64,000 bases of DNA from contig NZ_JASC01000014.1 of the NCBI RefSeq assembly GCF_000622365.1, positions 1,550,001 through 1,614,000 on the forward strand. The letters are read 5' to 3'. This DNA comes from Sulfitobacter noctilucae (GTDB lineage: Bacteria > Pseudomonadota > Alphaproteobacteria > Rhodobacterales > Rhodobacteraceae). Both the position numbers and the translations under genes were made by a program. The notes beneath the pieces were generated by a model. It was not told where the DNA came from. It saw nothing but the letters and a program-made list of their open reading frames with translations, and searched no databases. Shown piece after piece: positions 44,494 through 54,900 of this stretch (positions are counted from its first letter, which is position 1; the number at the start of each line of letters is the position of its first letter).

Positions 44494-45501
44494 ATGGGCC
44501 TGAGACGTCTGCTTGGCTTAAAGAAAAACCCCATTCCCGAATTGGTGATACCTGAAGCGCCGCCACCCGAACCTGTCATCGAAGAATCAGAGGAAGAAGT
44601 CCTCACAATTGACCCTATGGTCCCGACTTCGGCCTACGACCCTACTGGCCTTTTCGGGTATTCACCGAAAGCAGTCGAGCCTTTGACCGGGGTGCTGCCG
44701 GGGATGGGCCCTATTCCCTTTCGGTCAGAGACCTGCTCAAGCCACCACTTTCTTTTGTCCTGCTATCAACACTGGTGCCAGGAAATAGACGAAGTACCGC
44801 GCTATCACCGGAAGCAGTGGGAATTCGTCTACATCCTCCAGTCGCTTTGGGAACGGGGTTATCTGACGGCAGGCAAACGCGGTGTGGGCTTTGGCGTCGG
44901 TCGGGAACCTCTCAGCGCAGTGATGGCGTCACATGGCTGCAACGTGGTTGCGACGGACCTTGAAGTAGAAGCTCAGATGAGTGCCGATTGGGCAAATACG
45001 GTTCAGCACGCGTCGACGCTGGCCCATTTAAACGACAAGGGCATCTGCGCACCATCAGTATTTGAGAAGAATGTCACATTCCGTCCTGTGAACATGAACC
45101 ACATCCCTTCTGACTTGCAAGGATTCGACTTTTCCTGGTCCGCATGCTGCCTTGAGCATCTCGGATCACTGCAAGCTGGCATGGATTTCTACAAGAATTC
45201 TCTGGCGTGTTTGAAGCCCGGCGGATTGGCGATCCATACGACTGAAATCAATCTGTCCAGTCTTGAGGATACTGTGGAGGTAGGCGATACCGTCCTGTAC
45301 CGTCAGCAGGATATCGAGCGCCTGATGGATGAACTGAGATCGGAAGGGCACGCCTGCGAACCGCTTCTGATACATTATGGCTCTCAGCCGATTGATGGCT
45401 TCGTGGATGTTCCCCCTTATCGGGTTGAACCCCACCTTCGCCTCACGCTTGAACAATACGTGACAACGTCCATCGGCGTCATTACCCGAAAGGCGATGTG
45501 A
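44494..45501 (+). CDS. Class I SAM-dependent methyltransferase-like protein
   Basis: A 335-residue protein. A Pro/Glu-rich N-terminal tail (about 15-45) precedes a Rossmann-type methyltransferase domain. The SAM-binding loop is VGFGVGREPLSAVMASHGCNVVATDLE. The later DFSWSACCLEHL and LACLKPGGLAIHTTEINLS are typical of motifs IV-VI. The substrate is unknown; sugar or glycan methylation is one possibility. GGAG is 7 bases before the ATG. It starts 147 bases after tRNA-Glu and looks less GC-rich than its neighbours, which hints at acquisition. A bidirectional terminator follows. Confidence 0.82.
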   Translation: MGLRRLLGLKKNPIPELVIPEAPPPEPVIEESEEEVLTIDPMVPTSAYDPTGLFGYSPKAVEPLTGVLPGMGPIPFRSETCSSHHFLLSCYQHWCQEIDEVPRYHRKQWEFVYILQSLWERGYLTAGKRGVGFGVGREPLSAVMASHGCNVVATDLEVEAQMSADWANTVQHASTLAHLNDKGICAPSVFEKNVTFRPVNMNHIPSDLQGFDFSWSACCLEHLGSLQAGMDFYKNSLACLKPGGLAIHTTEINLSSLEDTVEVGDTVLYRQQDIERLMDELRSEGHACEPLLIHYGSQPIDGFVDVPPYRVEPHLRLTLEQYVTTSIGVITRKAM

Positions 45502-45504
45502 CGG

Positions 45505-45533
45505 GTAAGGCAGTCTAGATTTGACTGCCTTAC
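45505..45533. terminator. Bidirectional terminator
   Basis: GTAAGGCAGTC-N7-GACTGCCTTAC is an 11-pair perfect stem filling the 33-base gap between the convergent methyltransferase and RND pump genes. Confidence 0.8.
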
Positions 45534-45534
45534 A

Positions 45535-48500
45535 TTACACCTGTTCGCGCCCCTTCCCCCTTGTCAGCCGCGCAACCATAGCAAAGAAGAAGGGCACCAG
45601 TATAATGCCGAAGACGGTGGCCGAGATCGTACCGGACAGGACGCCGCTGCCGATGGCGGTACGCCCGCCTGATCCTGCACCAGTACTGAGCACCAGGGGC
45701 AAGACACCCAGACTGAACGCCACCGACGTCATGATAATCGGACGGAACCGCTGGCCTGCCGCTTCGACAGCAGCATCAAAGATGCTTTTTCCGTCATCGC
45801 GCAGTTCGCGGGCGAATTCGACGATCAGGATTGCGTTCTTGCCCGTCAGGCCGATGACCGTCAGCAAGCCCACCTGAAAAAATACGCCGTTCTCGAACCC
45901 GCCAAGCCATGCACCGGCTAGTGCACCCAACACGCCAATGGGCATTGCGAGCATGACGGCAAAGGGGATGGACCAGCTTTCGTAGAGCGCTGCCAGCGAC
46001 AAGAAGATTGCCGCCAGTGATAGCGCGTAAAGCAAGGGGGCCTGATTGCCGGATTCCTGTTCCTCAAGCGACAGACCCGTTGGCGCAATCACGAAGCCGG
46101 GGGGCAGTTGGCTTGCCAGACGGTCCAGTTCGGCCAGGGCCTCGCCCGTGCTGGTCCCCGCTGCGGGCGAGCCTTGCAATTGCATCGCGGGCACGCCGTT
46201 GTAGCGATTGACCCCTTGCGGACCGTAGGTCCAGTTCGCATCCGCGAAGTTGGAGAAGGGCACCAGACCACCGCTGGCATTGCGCACCCGCCACTTTTCC
46301 AAGTCTGACGGCAGGGCGCGGGCTTCCGGCTCGGCCTGCACATAGACCCGCTTGATCCGCCCCTCGTCGATAAAGTCGTTCACATAGCGCCCCGCCCAGG
46401 CGGTGGTGAGCAGATTGCCCACATCCTGCGCGGTAACACCCATAGCACCTGCGCGGCGCCAGTCGATGTCGAGGTTGAATTGCGATGCATCCTCCAAGCC
46501 ACTCGGCCGGGCTGACGCGATCAGCGGGCTTTGCGCAGCGGCGCCCAGAAGCTGATTGCGCGCGTTCAAGAGCTGTTCATGGGTTTGCCCGCCACGGGCC
46601 TGCAAATAGACATCAAAACCCGAGACGTTGCCCAGTTCGATCACGGAAGGCGGCACAATCGGAAAGACCTGCGCATCCTGAATTTGACTGAAAGCACCGA
46701 AGGCCCGTCCTGCCAAAGCCTGAACGCTTGCGGCAGGGTCTGTCCGTTCGCTCCAGTCCTTGAGCCGCACAAAGACGATGCCAAGGTTTTGCCCCTGCCC
46801 AGCAAAGCTGAACCCGACGACGCCAAAGACCGATTCCACCATCTCGTCCTCTTGTTCAAGATAGTAATCCTCAACCTGCTTAAGAACATCCAGCGTGCGT
46901 TCCGCCGTGGCCCCTGTGGGTGCCTGCACCAGTGTAAAGAGAATGCCCTGATCCTCCTCCGGCAGGAACGCCTGTGGTGTGCGCAGAAACAGCATTACCA
47001 TGCCCGCAACGACGGCAAGATAGACGATCCCGCTGATAAACGGGTGCTTGATGGTGCGGCCCACCAACCCGGTGTAGCCTCTGCCTACGCTGTCAAATCC
47101 TTTGTCGAACCATTTGAATGGCCCCCGTTTCGCCCCATGACCTTTAGGCTTGAGCAAAGTCGCGCAGAGCGCCGGGGTCAATGTCAGCGCCACAATCACC
47201 GAAAGGGTCATGGCTGAAATGATCGTTACCGCAAACTGTTTATAGATCACCCCGGTGGAGCCGGGAAAGAAAGCCACAGGCACAAAGACCGCAGACAGAA
47301 CCACCGTGATCCCGATCAAGGCACCGGTGATCTGGTCCATCGACTTGCGCGTGGCTTCGAGCGGGCCAAGACCCTCCTGTTCCATGATCCGTTCGACGTT
47401 CTCCACAACCACGATGGCGTCATCGACCAGTAAACCAATCGCAAGCACCATTGCCAGCATGGTCAGCGTGTTGATCGAGAACCCCAAGACGGCCATCACC
47501 CCGAAGGTACCCAGTAGGACGACAGGCACCGCCAATGTCGGGATCAACGTCGCGCGGAAGTTCTGCAAGAACAGATAGATCACCAAAAAGACCAGAACGA
47601 CGGCCTCAAGCAGCGTCTTTACCACCTCTTCGATCGAAATGGTCACAAACGGCGTTGTATCGAAAGGCACCACATAGGTGACACCTTCGGGAAAAAAGGC
47701 TGCCAGTTCATCCATACGGGATTTGATCGCACTGGCGGTTTCCAAGGCATTTGCCCCCGGCGCGAGGCTGATCGCCATACCGGTTGAGGCATTGCGATTA
47801 TAACGTGACAGCGTGGCATAGCTTTCTGCCCCGATCTCGACCCGTGCGACATCGTTGACCAGCACCAGACCGCCATCTGTTTCGGCCCGCAGCACGATCT
47901 GGCGAAAGTCTTCGGGCGTGCGCAGCAGCGACTGCGCGGTGATCGTGGCGCTCAGAGCCTGACCTTCGGGTGCAGGCAAAGAGCCGAAAGAACCCGCCGA
48001 GATCTGTGCATTCTGCGCCGAAACTGCCGTGACCACATCGGATGGTGTGAGCTCGAACGCCGCCAGTTTGGCCGGATCAAGCCAGATGCGCATGGCGTAT
48101 TGCGCGCCAAACACCTGCACGTTGCCCACGCCTTCGACACGGCTCAGCTCATTGACGAGGTTGGTTGAAAGGTAGTCGCCCAGATCAGTGGCATCCAGAT
48201 CGCCGCCTTCCGAGATCAGCGAGATGACCATCAGGAACCCCGCAGAAGATTTCTGCACCGTCACACCCTGCCGCTGCACCGTCTCGGGCAGCAGTGCTGT
48301 GGCCTGCGCAAGCTTGTTTTGCACCTGCACCTGCGCAATGTCCGGGTCTGTGCCGGTCTCGAAGGTCAGTGTCACACTGGCGGCACCAGACGATGTTGAA
48401 CTCGAAGAAATATAGCGCAGCCCGTCTAGGCCCGTCATTTGCTGTTCAATCACCTGCGTGACCGTATTGGCCACCGTATCAGCAGAGGCACCGGGATAGA

Positions 48501-48642
48501 CTGCACGGACCTGCACTGTGGGCGGCGCGATCTGCGGATACTGCGCCACCGGAAGCGAGAAGATGGACAGCACGCCGATGCCCATAATAAAGATTGCGAT
48601 GACCCATGCAAAGATAGGTCTGTCGATGAAAAAACGGGCCAT
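45535..48642 (-). CDS. RND multidrug efflux pump permease (HAE1/AcrB family)
   Basis: A 1035-residue inner membrane proton-driven pump for hydrophobic or amphiphilic compounds. The N-terminus FFIDRPIFAWVIAIFIMGIG and the motif TGLDGLRYISSSSTSSG are typical of AcrB/MexB proteins. The proton-relay aspartates are in LLVDDAIVVVENVERIM (TM4). A duplicated 12-TM layout with two large periplasmic loops can be read. It begins 18 bases after the adaptor gene, so both form an operon. No TolC-type outer-membrane gene is next to it. Confidence 0.95.
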   Translation of the reverse strand: MARFFIDRPIFAWVIAIFIMGIGVLSIFSLPVAQYPQIAPPTVQVRAVYPGASADTVANTVTQVIEQQMTGLDGLRYISSSSTSSGAASVTLTFETGTDPDIAQVQVQNKLAQATALLPETVQRQGVTVQKSSAGFLMVISLISEGGDLDATDLGDYLSTNLVNELSRVEGVGNVQVFGAQYAMRIWLDPAKLAAFELTPSDVVTAVSAQNAQISAGSFGSLPAPEGQALSATITAQSLLRTPEDFRQIVLRAETDGGLVLVNDVARVEIGAESYATLSRYNRNASTGMAISLAPGANALETASAIKSRMDELAAFFPEGVTYVVPFDTTPFVTISIEEVVKTLLEAVVLVFLVIYLFLQNFRATLIPTLAVPVVLLGTFGVMAVLGFSINTLTMLAMVLAIGLLVDDAIVVVENVERIMEQEGLGPLEATRKSMDQITGALIGITVVLSAVFVPVAFFPGSTGVIYKQFAVTIISAMTLSVIVALTLTPALCATLLKPKGHGAKRGPFKWFDKGFDSVGRGYTGLVGRTIKHPFISGIVYLAVVAGMVMLFLRTPQAFLPEEDQGILFTLVQAPTGATAERTLDVLKQVEDYYLEQEDEMVESVFGVVGFSFAGQGQNLGIVFVRLKDWSERTDPAASVQALAGRAFGAFSQIQDAQVFPIVPPSVIELGNVSGFDVYLQARGGQTHEQLLNARNQLLGAAAQSPLIASARPSGLEDASQFNLDIDWRRAGAMGVTAQDVGNLLTTAWAGRYVNDFIDEGRIKRVYVQAEPEARALPSDLEKWRVRNASGGLVPFSNFADANWTYGPQGVNRYNGVPAMQLQGSPAAGTSTGEALAELDRLASQLPPGFVIAPTGLSLEEQESGNQAPLLYALSLAAIFLSLAALYESWSIPFAVMLAMPIGVLGALAGAWLGGFENGVFFQVGLLTVIGLTGKNAILIVEFARELRDDGKSIFDAAVEAAGQRFRPIIMTSVAFSLGVLPLVLSTGAGSGGRTAIGSGVLSGTISATVFGIILVPFFFAMVARLTRGKGREQV

Positions 48643-48660
48643 GGAAATTCCGGTTCTGGA

Positions 48661-49827
48661 TTAGTCTGATTGTGTCTGAGAGGCGGTATCGCCTGCGGCG
48701 GCCTCTTGCGGCGAAACGGTTGCACCCGCGCTGGCCTTTTGCAGCCCAACGGTCACGATCCTGTCGCCAGCGCTTAGGCCATCGCTGACCACCCAAGCCG
48801 TGCCTTTGTCCTGCAACACGGTCAATTGCCGCGCTTCAACCACATTTTCTGCACCCACGACCATCGCAACAGGTTGACCGCGCCGGTTTCGGCTTACAGC
48901 CTCTTGCGGGATCAAGAAGACATCGCGTGCCGTGCGGGTCGGCATTTCGACCTGCACATACATCCCGGGCAACAGCAGCTTGTCAGGATTGTCAAAAGAC
49001 ATACGCAAAACCACGACCCCGGTCTGCTCGTTTACATCAGGTTCGGCCGCAGTCAGTGTCCCCGTCTGGTCATAAAGACTGCCATCGGCAAGCGTGAGCG
49101 TGACCTGAGGCATGCCGTCGCCCATGCGCCCGCCGACATTTCCACGCCGCCATTCGATGATATCGGCAGCGGACTGGGTCACATCGACATATACCGTATC
49201 AATGTTACGGATCACCGCCAGCGGGCTGGCCTGGCTTGCCGTGACCAAAGCCCCCTGGCTGGTCAGGGAACGCCCGATCTCGCCCGAGAGGCGGGCTTCG
49301 ATTTTTGTGCGGTCCAGCTGAATTTGTGCCGCGTTGCGCTGGGCTTCGGCGGCCTTGACACCTGCCAGGGCGCTGTCGCGTGCCGCCACAGCGGTATCCA
49401 GCGCGGCGGTGCTTGCGACATTGCGTGTTGCCAACTCCTGCTGGCGCTCCTCTTCCTTCTGGGCTGCGTTCAACTGCGCTTGCGCCTGTGCCACTGCGGC
49501 ATCCGCCTGCGCCAAAGCAGCATCATAGCTGGCAGGGTCGATGGTATACAAAACATCGCCCGCCTCTACCCTGCCACCTTCCTGAAACAGGCGCTCGGTG
49601 ATGATACCTGCCACCTGCGGGCGCACCTCTGCCATCGCAGAGGCGACGACCCTGCCCGGCAAGGTCGTGGTCAGCGTAACGTCCTGCGGCTGCACTGTGG
49701 TGACTGTGACCGCTGGCGGCGGGCGGCTTTGCGACTGTGCTGTCGCTGGTTCGGCAAGCACTGCCATAAGGGAGGCCACACCCGCAACAAGATGCGGCAA
49801 GGAAAGGAAGGCTTTGGCAAAAGACAT
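48661..49827 (-). CDS. RND efflux periplasmic adaptor (membrane fusion protein)
   Basis: A 388-residue protein with an N-terminal signal segment, the lipoyl-like halves (PGRVVASAMAEVRPQVAGIITERLFQEGGRVEAGDVLYTID) and an Ala/Gln-rich alpha-helical hairpin (about 105-170). A beta-barrel and membrane-proximal domain follow (DVNEQTGVVVLRMSFDNPDKLLLPGMYVQVEM). It connects the pump to an outer-membrane channel. No strong Shine-Dalgarno precedes ATG 49827. A perfect-armed palindrome lies 37 bases upstream of the start. Confidence 0.94.
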   Translation of the reverse strand: MSFAKAFLSLPHLVAGVASLMAVLAEPATAQSQSRPPPAVTVTTVQPQDVTLTTTLPGRVVASAMAEVRPQVAGIITERLFQEGGRVEAGDVLYTIDPASYDAALAQADAAVAQAQAQLNAAQKEEERQQELATRNVASTAALDTAVAARDSALAGVKAAEAQRNAAQIQLDRTKIEARLSGEIGRSLTSQGALVTASQASPLAVIRNIDTVYVDVTQSAADIIEWRRGNVGGRMGDGMPQVTLTLADGSLYDQTGTLTAAEPDVNEQTGVVVLRMSFDNPDKLLLPGMYVQVEMPTRTARDVFLIPQEAVSRNRRGQPVAMVVGAENVVEARQLTVLQDKGTAWVVSDGLSAGDRIVTVGLQKASAGATVSPQEAAAGDTASQTQSD

Positions 49828-49863
49828 AAGGAATATCCAGTAAGGCGTCTTAAACGACGCAGT

Positions 49864-49881
49864 GTTGCAATATAGTGCAAC
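49864..49881. promoter_or_regulatory. Palindromic operator candidate for the RND efflux operon
   Basis: GTTGCA-N6-TGCAAC, in the 84-base gap before the adaptor gene. It lies within the expected promoter region. A TetR/AcrR- or MarR-type repressor would fit; the only linked regulator is the MarR gene at 51180. Confidence 0.5.
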
Positions 49882-49911
49882 GCACCATGAGTGCGAGCGG
49901 TTATCTGTATG

Positions 49912-51183
49912 TTAGCGATCGGGCCGCGTTGCCGGGCAGGTTTTGAGCGGCAAAGGTCCGGCTTTGCCTTTTGAAACCGGCGCGACCACTGCATGGGTCA
50001 CGATAGGTGTGCGCCGGTAAAGTGCATAGGCAAAACAAGCCCCTACCCCCATCATCGGAATCAGTATGGACATCGCCACCACAGCATCTGCCATCAGTGC
50101 GCCCAATGTCCCGACAAGCAAGCCCGACCCCATCTGAATGAAGCCAAGCAAAGCTGCTGCAGCGCCGGCTTCGCGCTTGAATGGCGCAAGGGCGGCTGTG
50201 GACATGGCAGGCATCACAAAGGCGATGCCGCACGAATAGATCGCCACGGGGACCATCACATGCAAAAAGCTGGGCGGCCAGACCAACAAGGTTGCGGTAC
50301 CGAGACTGCCGATCGCGACAAAAACCAGACCTACAGGCACCAACGTCGTCGCGCTGCGGCGCTTCATCATTGCGCGTACCACCAGCGATGCCGAGAAAAA
50401 GCTGCCCGACTGTGCAAGCATCGACAAACCGAACTCCTGCGCGCTTAGCCCGACGGCATCCATCAGAATGAACGGCAAGAACGTCGCCTGCGCATAAATT
50501 GCGCCCAAGGCACCGCCAATGACACAGGCCGAGGTCATAAATTGGCGATTGCGGATCAACATCCAATAGCTGCGCCCCAATTCGGGCAGGTTCAGCCGTG
50601 TGATGTCCCGCTCAACCGTTTCCCTGAGGCAGAAATAGATCACCGCAATCGACGCAAATCCAATTAGCGCCATCATCACGAAAAGCGACCGCCAGCCAAA
50701 CGCAAGCAACATGATGCCACCCAAAGTCGGCGCAAACGCAGGCCCGAGGGCAAGGATGATCCCAATCAGGTTCATGATCCGGGAGGATTGTTCATCAGTG
50801 AACAAGTCCCGCACCAAGGCCCGCGAGATCGCGACACCGACCGAGGCCCCTACCCCTTGGGCAAACCGCGCGACAATCAGCATCTCAACCGAAGGGGCAA
50901 GCATGGCCAGTACACTGGCCACCGCATAGAGGCTCAGGAAAGCCATCGTCACAGGTCTGCGCCCCAAAGCGTCAGACAGCGGCCCGGCGATAAGCTGTGC
51001 GCAGGCAAAGCCCCCGAAATACAACGTGAGCGTCAGTTTGATCACGGCTTCGGTCGAGCCGAATGCCTCAACCAGCTCAGTCATCGCGGGCGTGTAAAGT
51101 GCCATGGAAACAGGGCCAATGGCCACCAGCAATGCGCCGATGAAACTGACACGGCGTTCGCTCATCAAAGGTAATGTACTCAT
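49912..51183 (-). CDS. MFS multidrug transporter, Bcr/CflA type
   Basis: A 423-residue 12-TM transporter. The N-terminal MALYTPAMTELVEAFGS and the loop 2-3 motif AGPLSDALGRRPV are those of the Bcr/CflA drug-resistance subfamily. RFAQGVGASVGVAISRALVRDLF follows. Likely substrates are drugs or dipeptides. Its start codon overlaps the MarR gene stop (ATGA), so the pump is co-expressed with its regulator. The C-terminal 35 residues are a cytoplasmic basic tail. Confidence 0.93.
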   Translation of the reverse strand: MSTLPLMSERRVSFIGALLVAIGPVSMALYTPAMTELVEAFGSTEAVIKLTLTLYFGGFACAQLIAGPLSDALGRRPVTMAFLSLYAVASVLAMLAPSVEMLIVARFAQGVGASVGVAISRALVRDLFTDEQSSRIMNLIGIILALGPAFAPTLGGIMLLAFGWRSLFVMMALIGFASIAVIYFCLRETVERDITRLNLPELGRSYWMLIRNRQFMTSACVIGGALGAIYAQATFLPFILMDAVGLSAQEFGLSMLAQSGSFFSASLVVRAMMKRRSATTLVPVGLVFVAIGSLGTATLLVWPPSFLHVMVPVAIYSCGIAFVMPAMSTAALAPFKREAGAAAALLGFIQMGSGLLVGTLGALMADAVVAMSILIPMMGVGACFAYALYRRTPIVTHAVVAPVSKGKAGPLPLKTCPATRPDR

Positions 51184-51641
51184 GACGCCGCCTCCGTACA
51201 GCGGCGTTCGTCAAGGTTTGCACAGAGCTTGTGGCAGACCGTCCGGAACAGATCGAAATCTTCGGCGCTGATCCCGGCGAAGGCCGCTTCGGTGGCGCGG
51301 CTGCCTGCAAGATGAATTTTTCCAAGGATCGGTTCAGCCGCCTGAGTCAGCGTCACGATCTTGGCCCGCCGGTCATTCGGATCGGCGCTGCGCTGGATCA
51401 AACCAAGCGATTCAAGCTTATCAAGGAAGGCCGTGACGCTCATCGCAGCAACACCCAAACGGTCCGCAAGGTGATGTTGGCGCATGGCCCCATTCACCGA
51501 CATATGCGCCAGCACCCGCGCCTCTCCCGAGGTGACGCCAATCTGGCTGTTCTCGATCTCGCGCTCGAACGCGGCGCGCATCAGTCGAGCTGCGGTGCTG
51601 ATCAGAAAGCCGGGGCTGTTAGGGTCAATTGCATTGCGCAT
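51180..51641 (-). CDS. MarR family regulator of the drug pump locus
   Basis: A 153-residue winged-helix protein (ADRLGVAAMSVTAFLDKLESLGLIQRSADPNDRRAKIVTLTQ). It is coupled to the MFS gene by an ATGA overlap, typical of a MarR-type repressor controlling a pump. An imperfect inverted repeat about 45 bases upstream of its start may be its operator. The ligand is unknown. Confidence 0.92.
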   Translation of the reverse strand: MRNAIDPNSPGFLISTAARLMRAAFEREIENSQIGVTSGEARVLAHMSVNGAMRQHHLADRLGVAAMSVTAFLDKLESLGLIQRSADPNDRRAKIVTLTQAAEPILGKIHLAGSRATEAAFAGISAEDFDLFRTVCHKLCANLDERRCTEAAS

Positions 51642-51969
51642 CTTTGGTCACCGTCTTGCAGAAGTTCGACTCGCTTCATCACATTAGTAAGCTCGCCTTA
51701 TTATCTGGATGACATACGTTTCACACAAGCAAAGTCAAAGACTTTTTCTGCAGAGCAGCGTTGCATCGCATGCACATGCCTCTCGTCTAGGTGTTTCTTT
51801 AAACGCCAGTGATCCCCCACAGCCTGCCCAATAGACGGTCGAACCGGCAGATTGGGGCCATTCGTCTCAATCCCCGCTTCCAGCTTGGTGGATTCGCCTT
51901 ACCCGTGTTACCGTTTCAGTGTGCGGCACCATGCAGTGATCAAAAACGGCGTGGCAAATCGGGAAACAG
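51642..51969. promoter_or_regulatory. 328-base divergent region between MarR and the giant cyclase gene
   Basis: No gene is visible. The imperfect inverted repeat ATTAGTAAG-N5-CTTATTATC (about 51683-51705, core TAAG-N5-CTTA at 51688-51700) lies 45 bases before the MarR start and is a candidate operator. The remaining 260 bases are unremarkable and must hold the promoter of the cyclase gene. That gene has a GGGAAACAG just before its ATG. Confidence 0.45.
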
Positions 51970-54900
51970 ATGAAGAGCTTTTTGGAACAGATCGGATTGC
52001 CCCAGTACGCTGAGGCATTCGCCGAGAACGACGTTGACCTCAGCGTCGGCCCAGAGCTGACCGCAGACGACCTCAAGGAAATCGGCATCACCTCTCTGGG
52101 GCACCGCAAAAAACTCCTCAAGGCTTTTGCCGAAATCGAGATTGAGACCGGTGCGGACGACACCGAACACGCGGCTGACGAGTTGCGGGCGGAACGGCGC
52201 GAGGTAACGACCGTTTTTGCCGATCTCACGGGATATACCCAACTGTCGCGCACATTGGAAACCGAAGATCTGCATCAGGTTCTGTCGGCATTATTTGACA
52301 AGTTCAACGCCATCGTAAGGCGCATGGGCGGCACCATCGAACGCCACATCGGGGATTGTGTGATGGCGGTCTTTGGGGCACCGGTTTCCTATGGCAATGA
52401 TGCAGAACGCGCTCTGCGGACCACCCTCGAGCTGCACCGCGCGATGGAAGACATCTCGCGCCAGTTCGGCATGGATCTGAGCGTGCACATCGGGGCCGCC
52501 GCGGGCAACGTGCTCTTTGCCCGCAAAGGCTACGGTGAACGCGAGAGCGAGGACTTTACGCTCACGGGCGATACGGTAAATCTGGCTTCGCGGCTGGCCG
52601 ACCAAGCCAAAGGTTCAGAGACCCTGATCGACGACAGGATTTTTGTGGCGTTCAGCCACCAGATCGAATGTGATGCGCCCAGCACGCTGGAGGTGAAAGG
52701 ATTTGAGCATCCGGTGCTGGCGCACCGCTTTATCGGTTTTCGCGAAACCGTCGAACGCCGCCCGATGGTGGGCCGCCGCGATGAGATGGCCGTCTTTCGT
52801 ACCGCACTTGATGGCTGTATCGCAACGGGCAGTGGCGAAACCATTTATGTCTGCGCTGATGCCGGGTTGGGCAAATCGCGCCTGCTGCAAGAGGTCACCA
52901 GTCTGGCCGCGGCAGACGGGTTCAAATGCCATTCCAGCCTTATCCTTGATTTCGGGTCCGGCGATCCGCAAAGTCCGCTGAACATGCTGGTCAGCAGCCT
53001 GTGTGGTCTGGGCGAAAACGCCCAAGGCTCGGCTGTACGCGCCACCGTGGCGCGATTGACCGAGGACGGCACGCTGGATGAAACCGCCGCCCTTTTCCTA
53101 ACCGTCATGCTGGGCGGCGCGCTCAATCAATCGAAATCGGCCATGCTGAACGCGATGAACGATGCCGCCCGTCTTGACGGCCAGCGCCGCACCCTGCGCC
53201 GTCTGATCCAGCGTTTTTCCAAAGATCATCCGCTGCTGATCAAGCTCGAAGACTTGCATTGGGCCGATCCGGCGGTCCTGCCCGGAATTCAGGTGTTGGT
53301 GGAGGAAAGCCGAAACAATCCGGTCTTGGTGGTGATCTCGTCGCGCCTTGAAGGTCCCGTAAACGCAATGCAACTGGCCTCGATTGAGAGCACGGCCAAG
53401 GTCCGGCGGATGGACCTCAAACCGCTAAGTGCGACTGATGCCGTAGCCCTCGCCTCAAGCATGATCCGCCCCTCGGACGCCATGATGCGCGCCTGTGTGG
53501 AACGCGCACAGGGCAATCCACTGTTTCTGGAACAGCTTTTGCGCCACGCCAATGACAACGATGGTGCCATCCCCGGTTCAATCCAAAGCCTTATCCAAGC
53601 GCGGTTTGACAGGCTGGAGCCTGCAGACAGGCGCATTTTGCAAGCCGCGGCAATTCTCGGCCAACGATTCACAATGACCTCGGTCACGCAAATTGCGAAT
53701 ATCGAAGTGTATGACGAAAGCACGTTGATCAACGCCACGCTGATCCGCCCCATCGAAGAGGGCTTTCTGTTTGCCCATGCCTTGATCCGCGATGCGGTTC
53801 TGCGGACCATTACGCGTGATGATTTGCGCTCACTGCACCGCAGTGCAGCAGAGTGGTACGCCGGCCGTGATCCGACCCTGCATGCCGAACATCTGGGGGC
53901 CGCCCATGATCCGCAGGCTGCCGAAGCCTATCTGGTGGCCGCTCGCGACGCGCAAGCCAAATACCGCAATGACGAGGCGCTTGCCATCGCCCAAAAAGGC
54001 TTGGACCGTGATCCCCGACCCCAAACCATGGTCAAGCTTTTATGCATCAAGGGGCATATGCTGCGCGAAGCCGGCAAGTCGGATGAGGCAATCGCAGCCT
54101 TTGAGCTGGCGCAAGAAAGCGCCACGGATGCCCGTGATCTGTGCCGGGCGCAGATTGGCGTTGTGGCGACCATGCGCATTCAGGACCGCATCGACGAAGC
54201 CTATGCTTTGCTGGATGTGGCTCAGGAACTGGCCGAAAGCAGAGAGCTACTCGCTGAACTAAGTGAAATCCACTATTTCCGGGGGAGCCTGCATTTCCCC
54301 CGTGGCAATCTGGATGGCTGCCTGGCCGATCACGCCAAATCGCTGGACTACGCCAAACGCGCCGATCTGCCGGAACGTCAGGCGCTGGCACTGAGCGGGC
54401 TGGGCGATGCCTATTACGCGCGGGGACGGATGTTTACCGCCCATTCGGTGATCGAGGAATGTCTTGAGCTTTGCGACGAACACGCCCTTGGTGCAGTGGA
54501 ATGCGCCAACCGCTTCATGCTGGCCACCGCCAAGATCTACATGAACCAGACGCCGCAGGCACTGAACGAGGCGCTACGCTCAGCCGAATTGGCTGCGCAA
54601 GTCGGTCTCGCGCGTCCCGAGATCGTCTCGCGCCTGACCGCCGGTTGGGTCCTGACCTCAATGGCGCGATACGAACAGGCCCGTGGCGAAGTGCTTAGGG
54701 GGCTGGCCTTGGCCGATCAACTGGGAGCCAAACGGTTTGAGCCCTTCCTCGAGGAAGTCCTCGCCCGGATCGAAGCAGCAGAGGGCCATCCCGAGAAAGC
54801 CGCGCAAATAGCCGAGGGCGCGTTGACTAAAGTGCACGAAGTGGGTGCCCAATCCTTTATCGGGCCTTGGGTCATGTCGACTGTCGCGCTGACCACCCCC

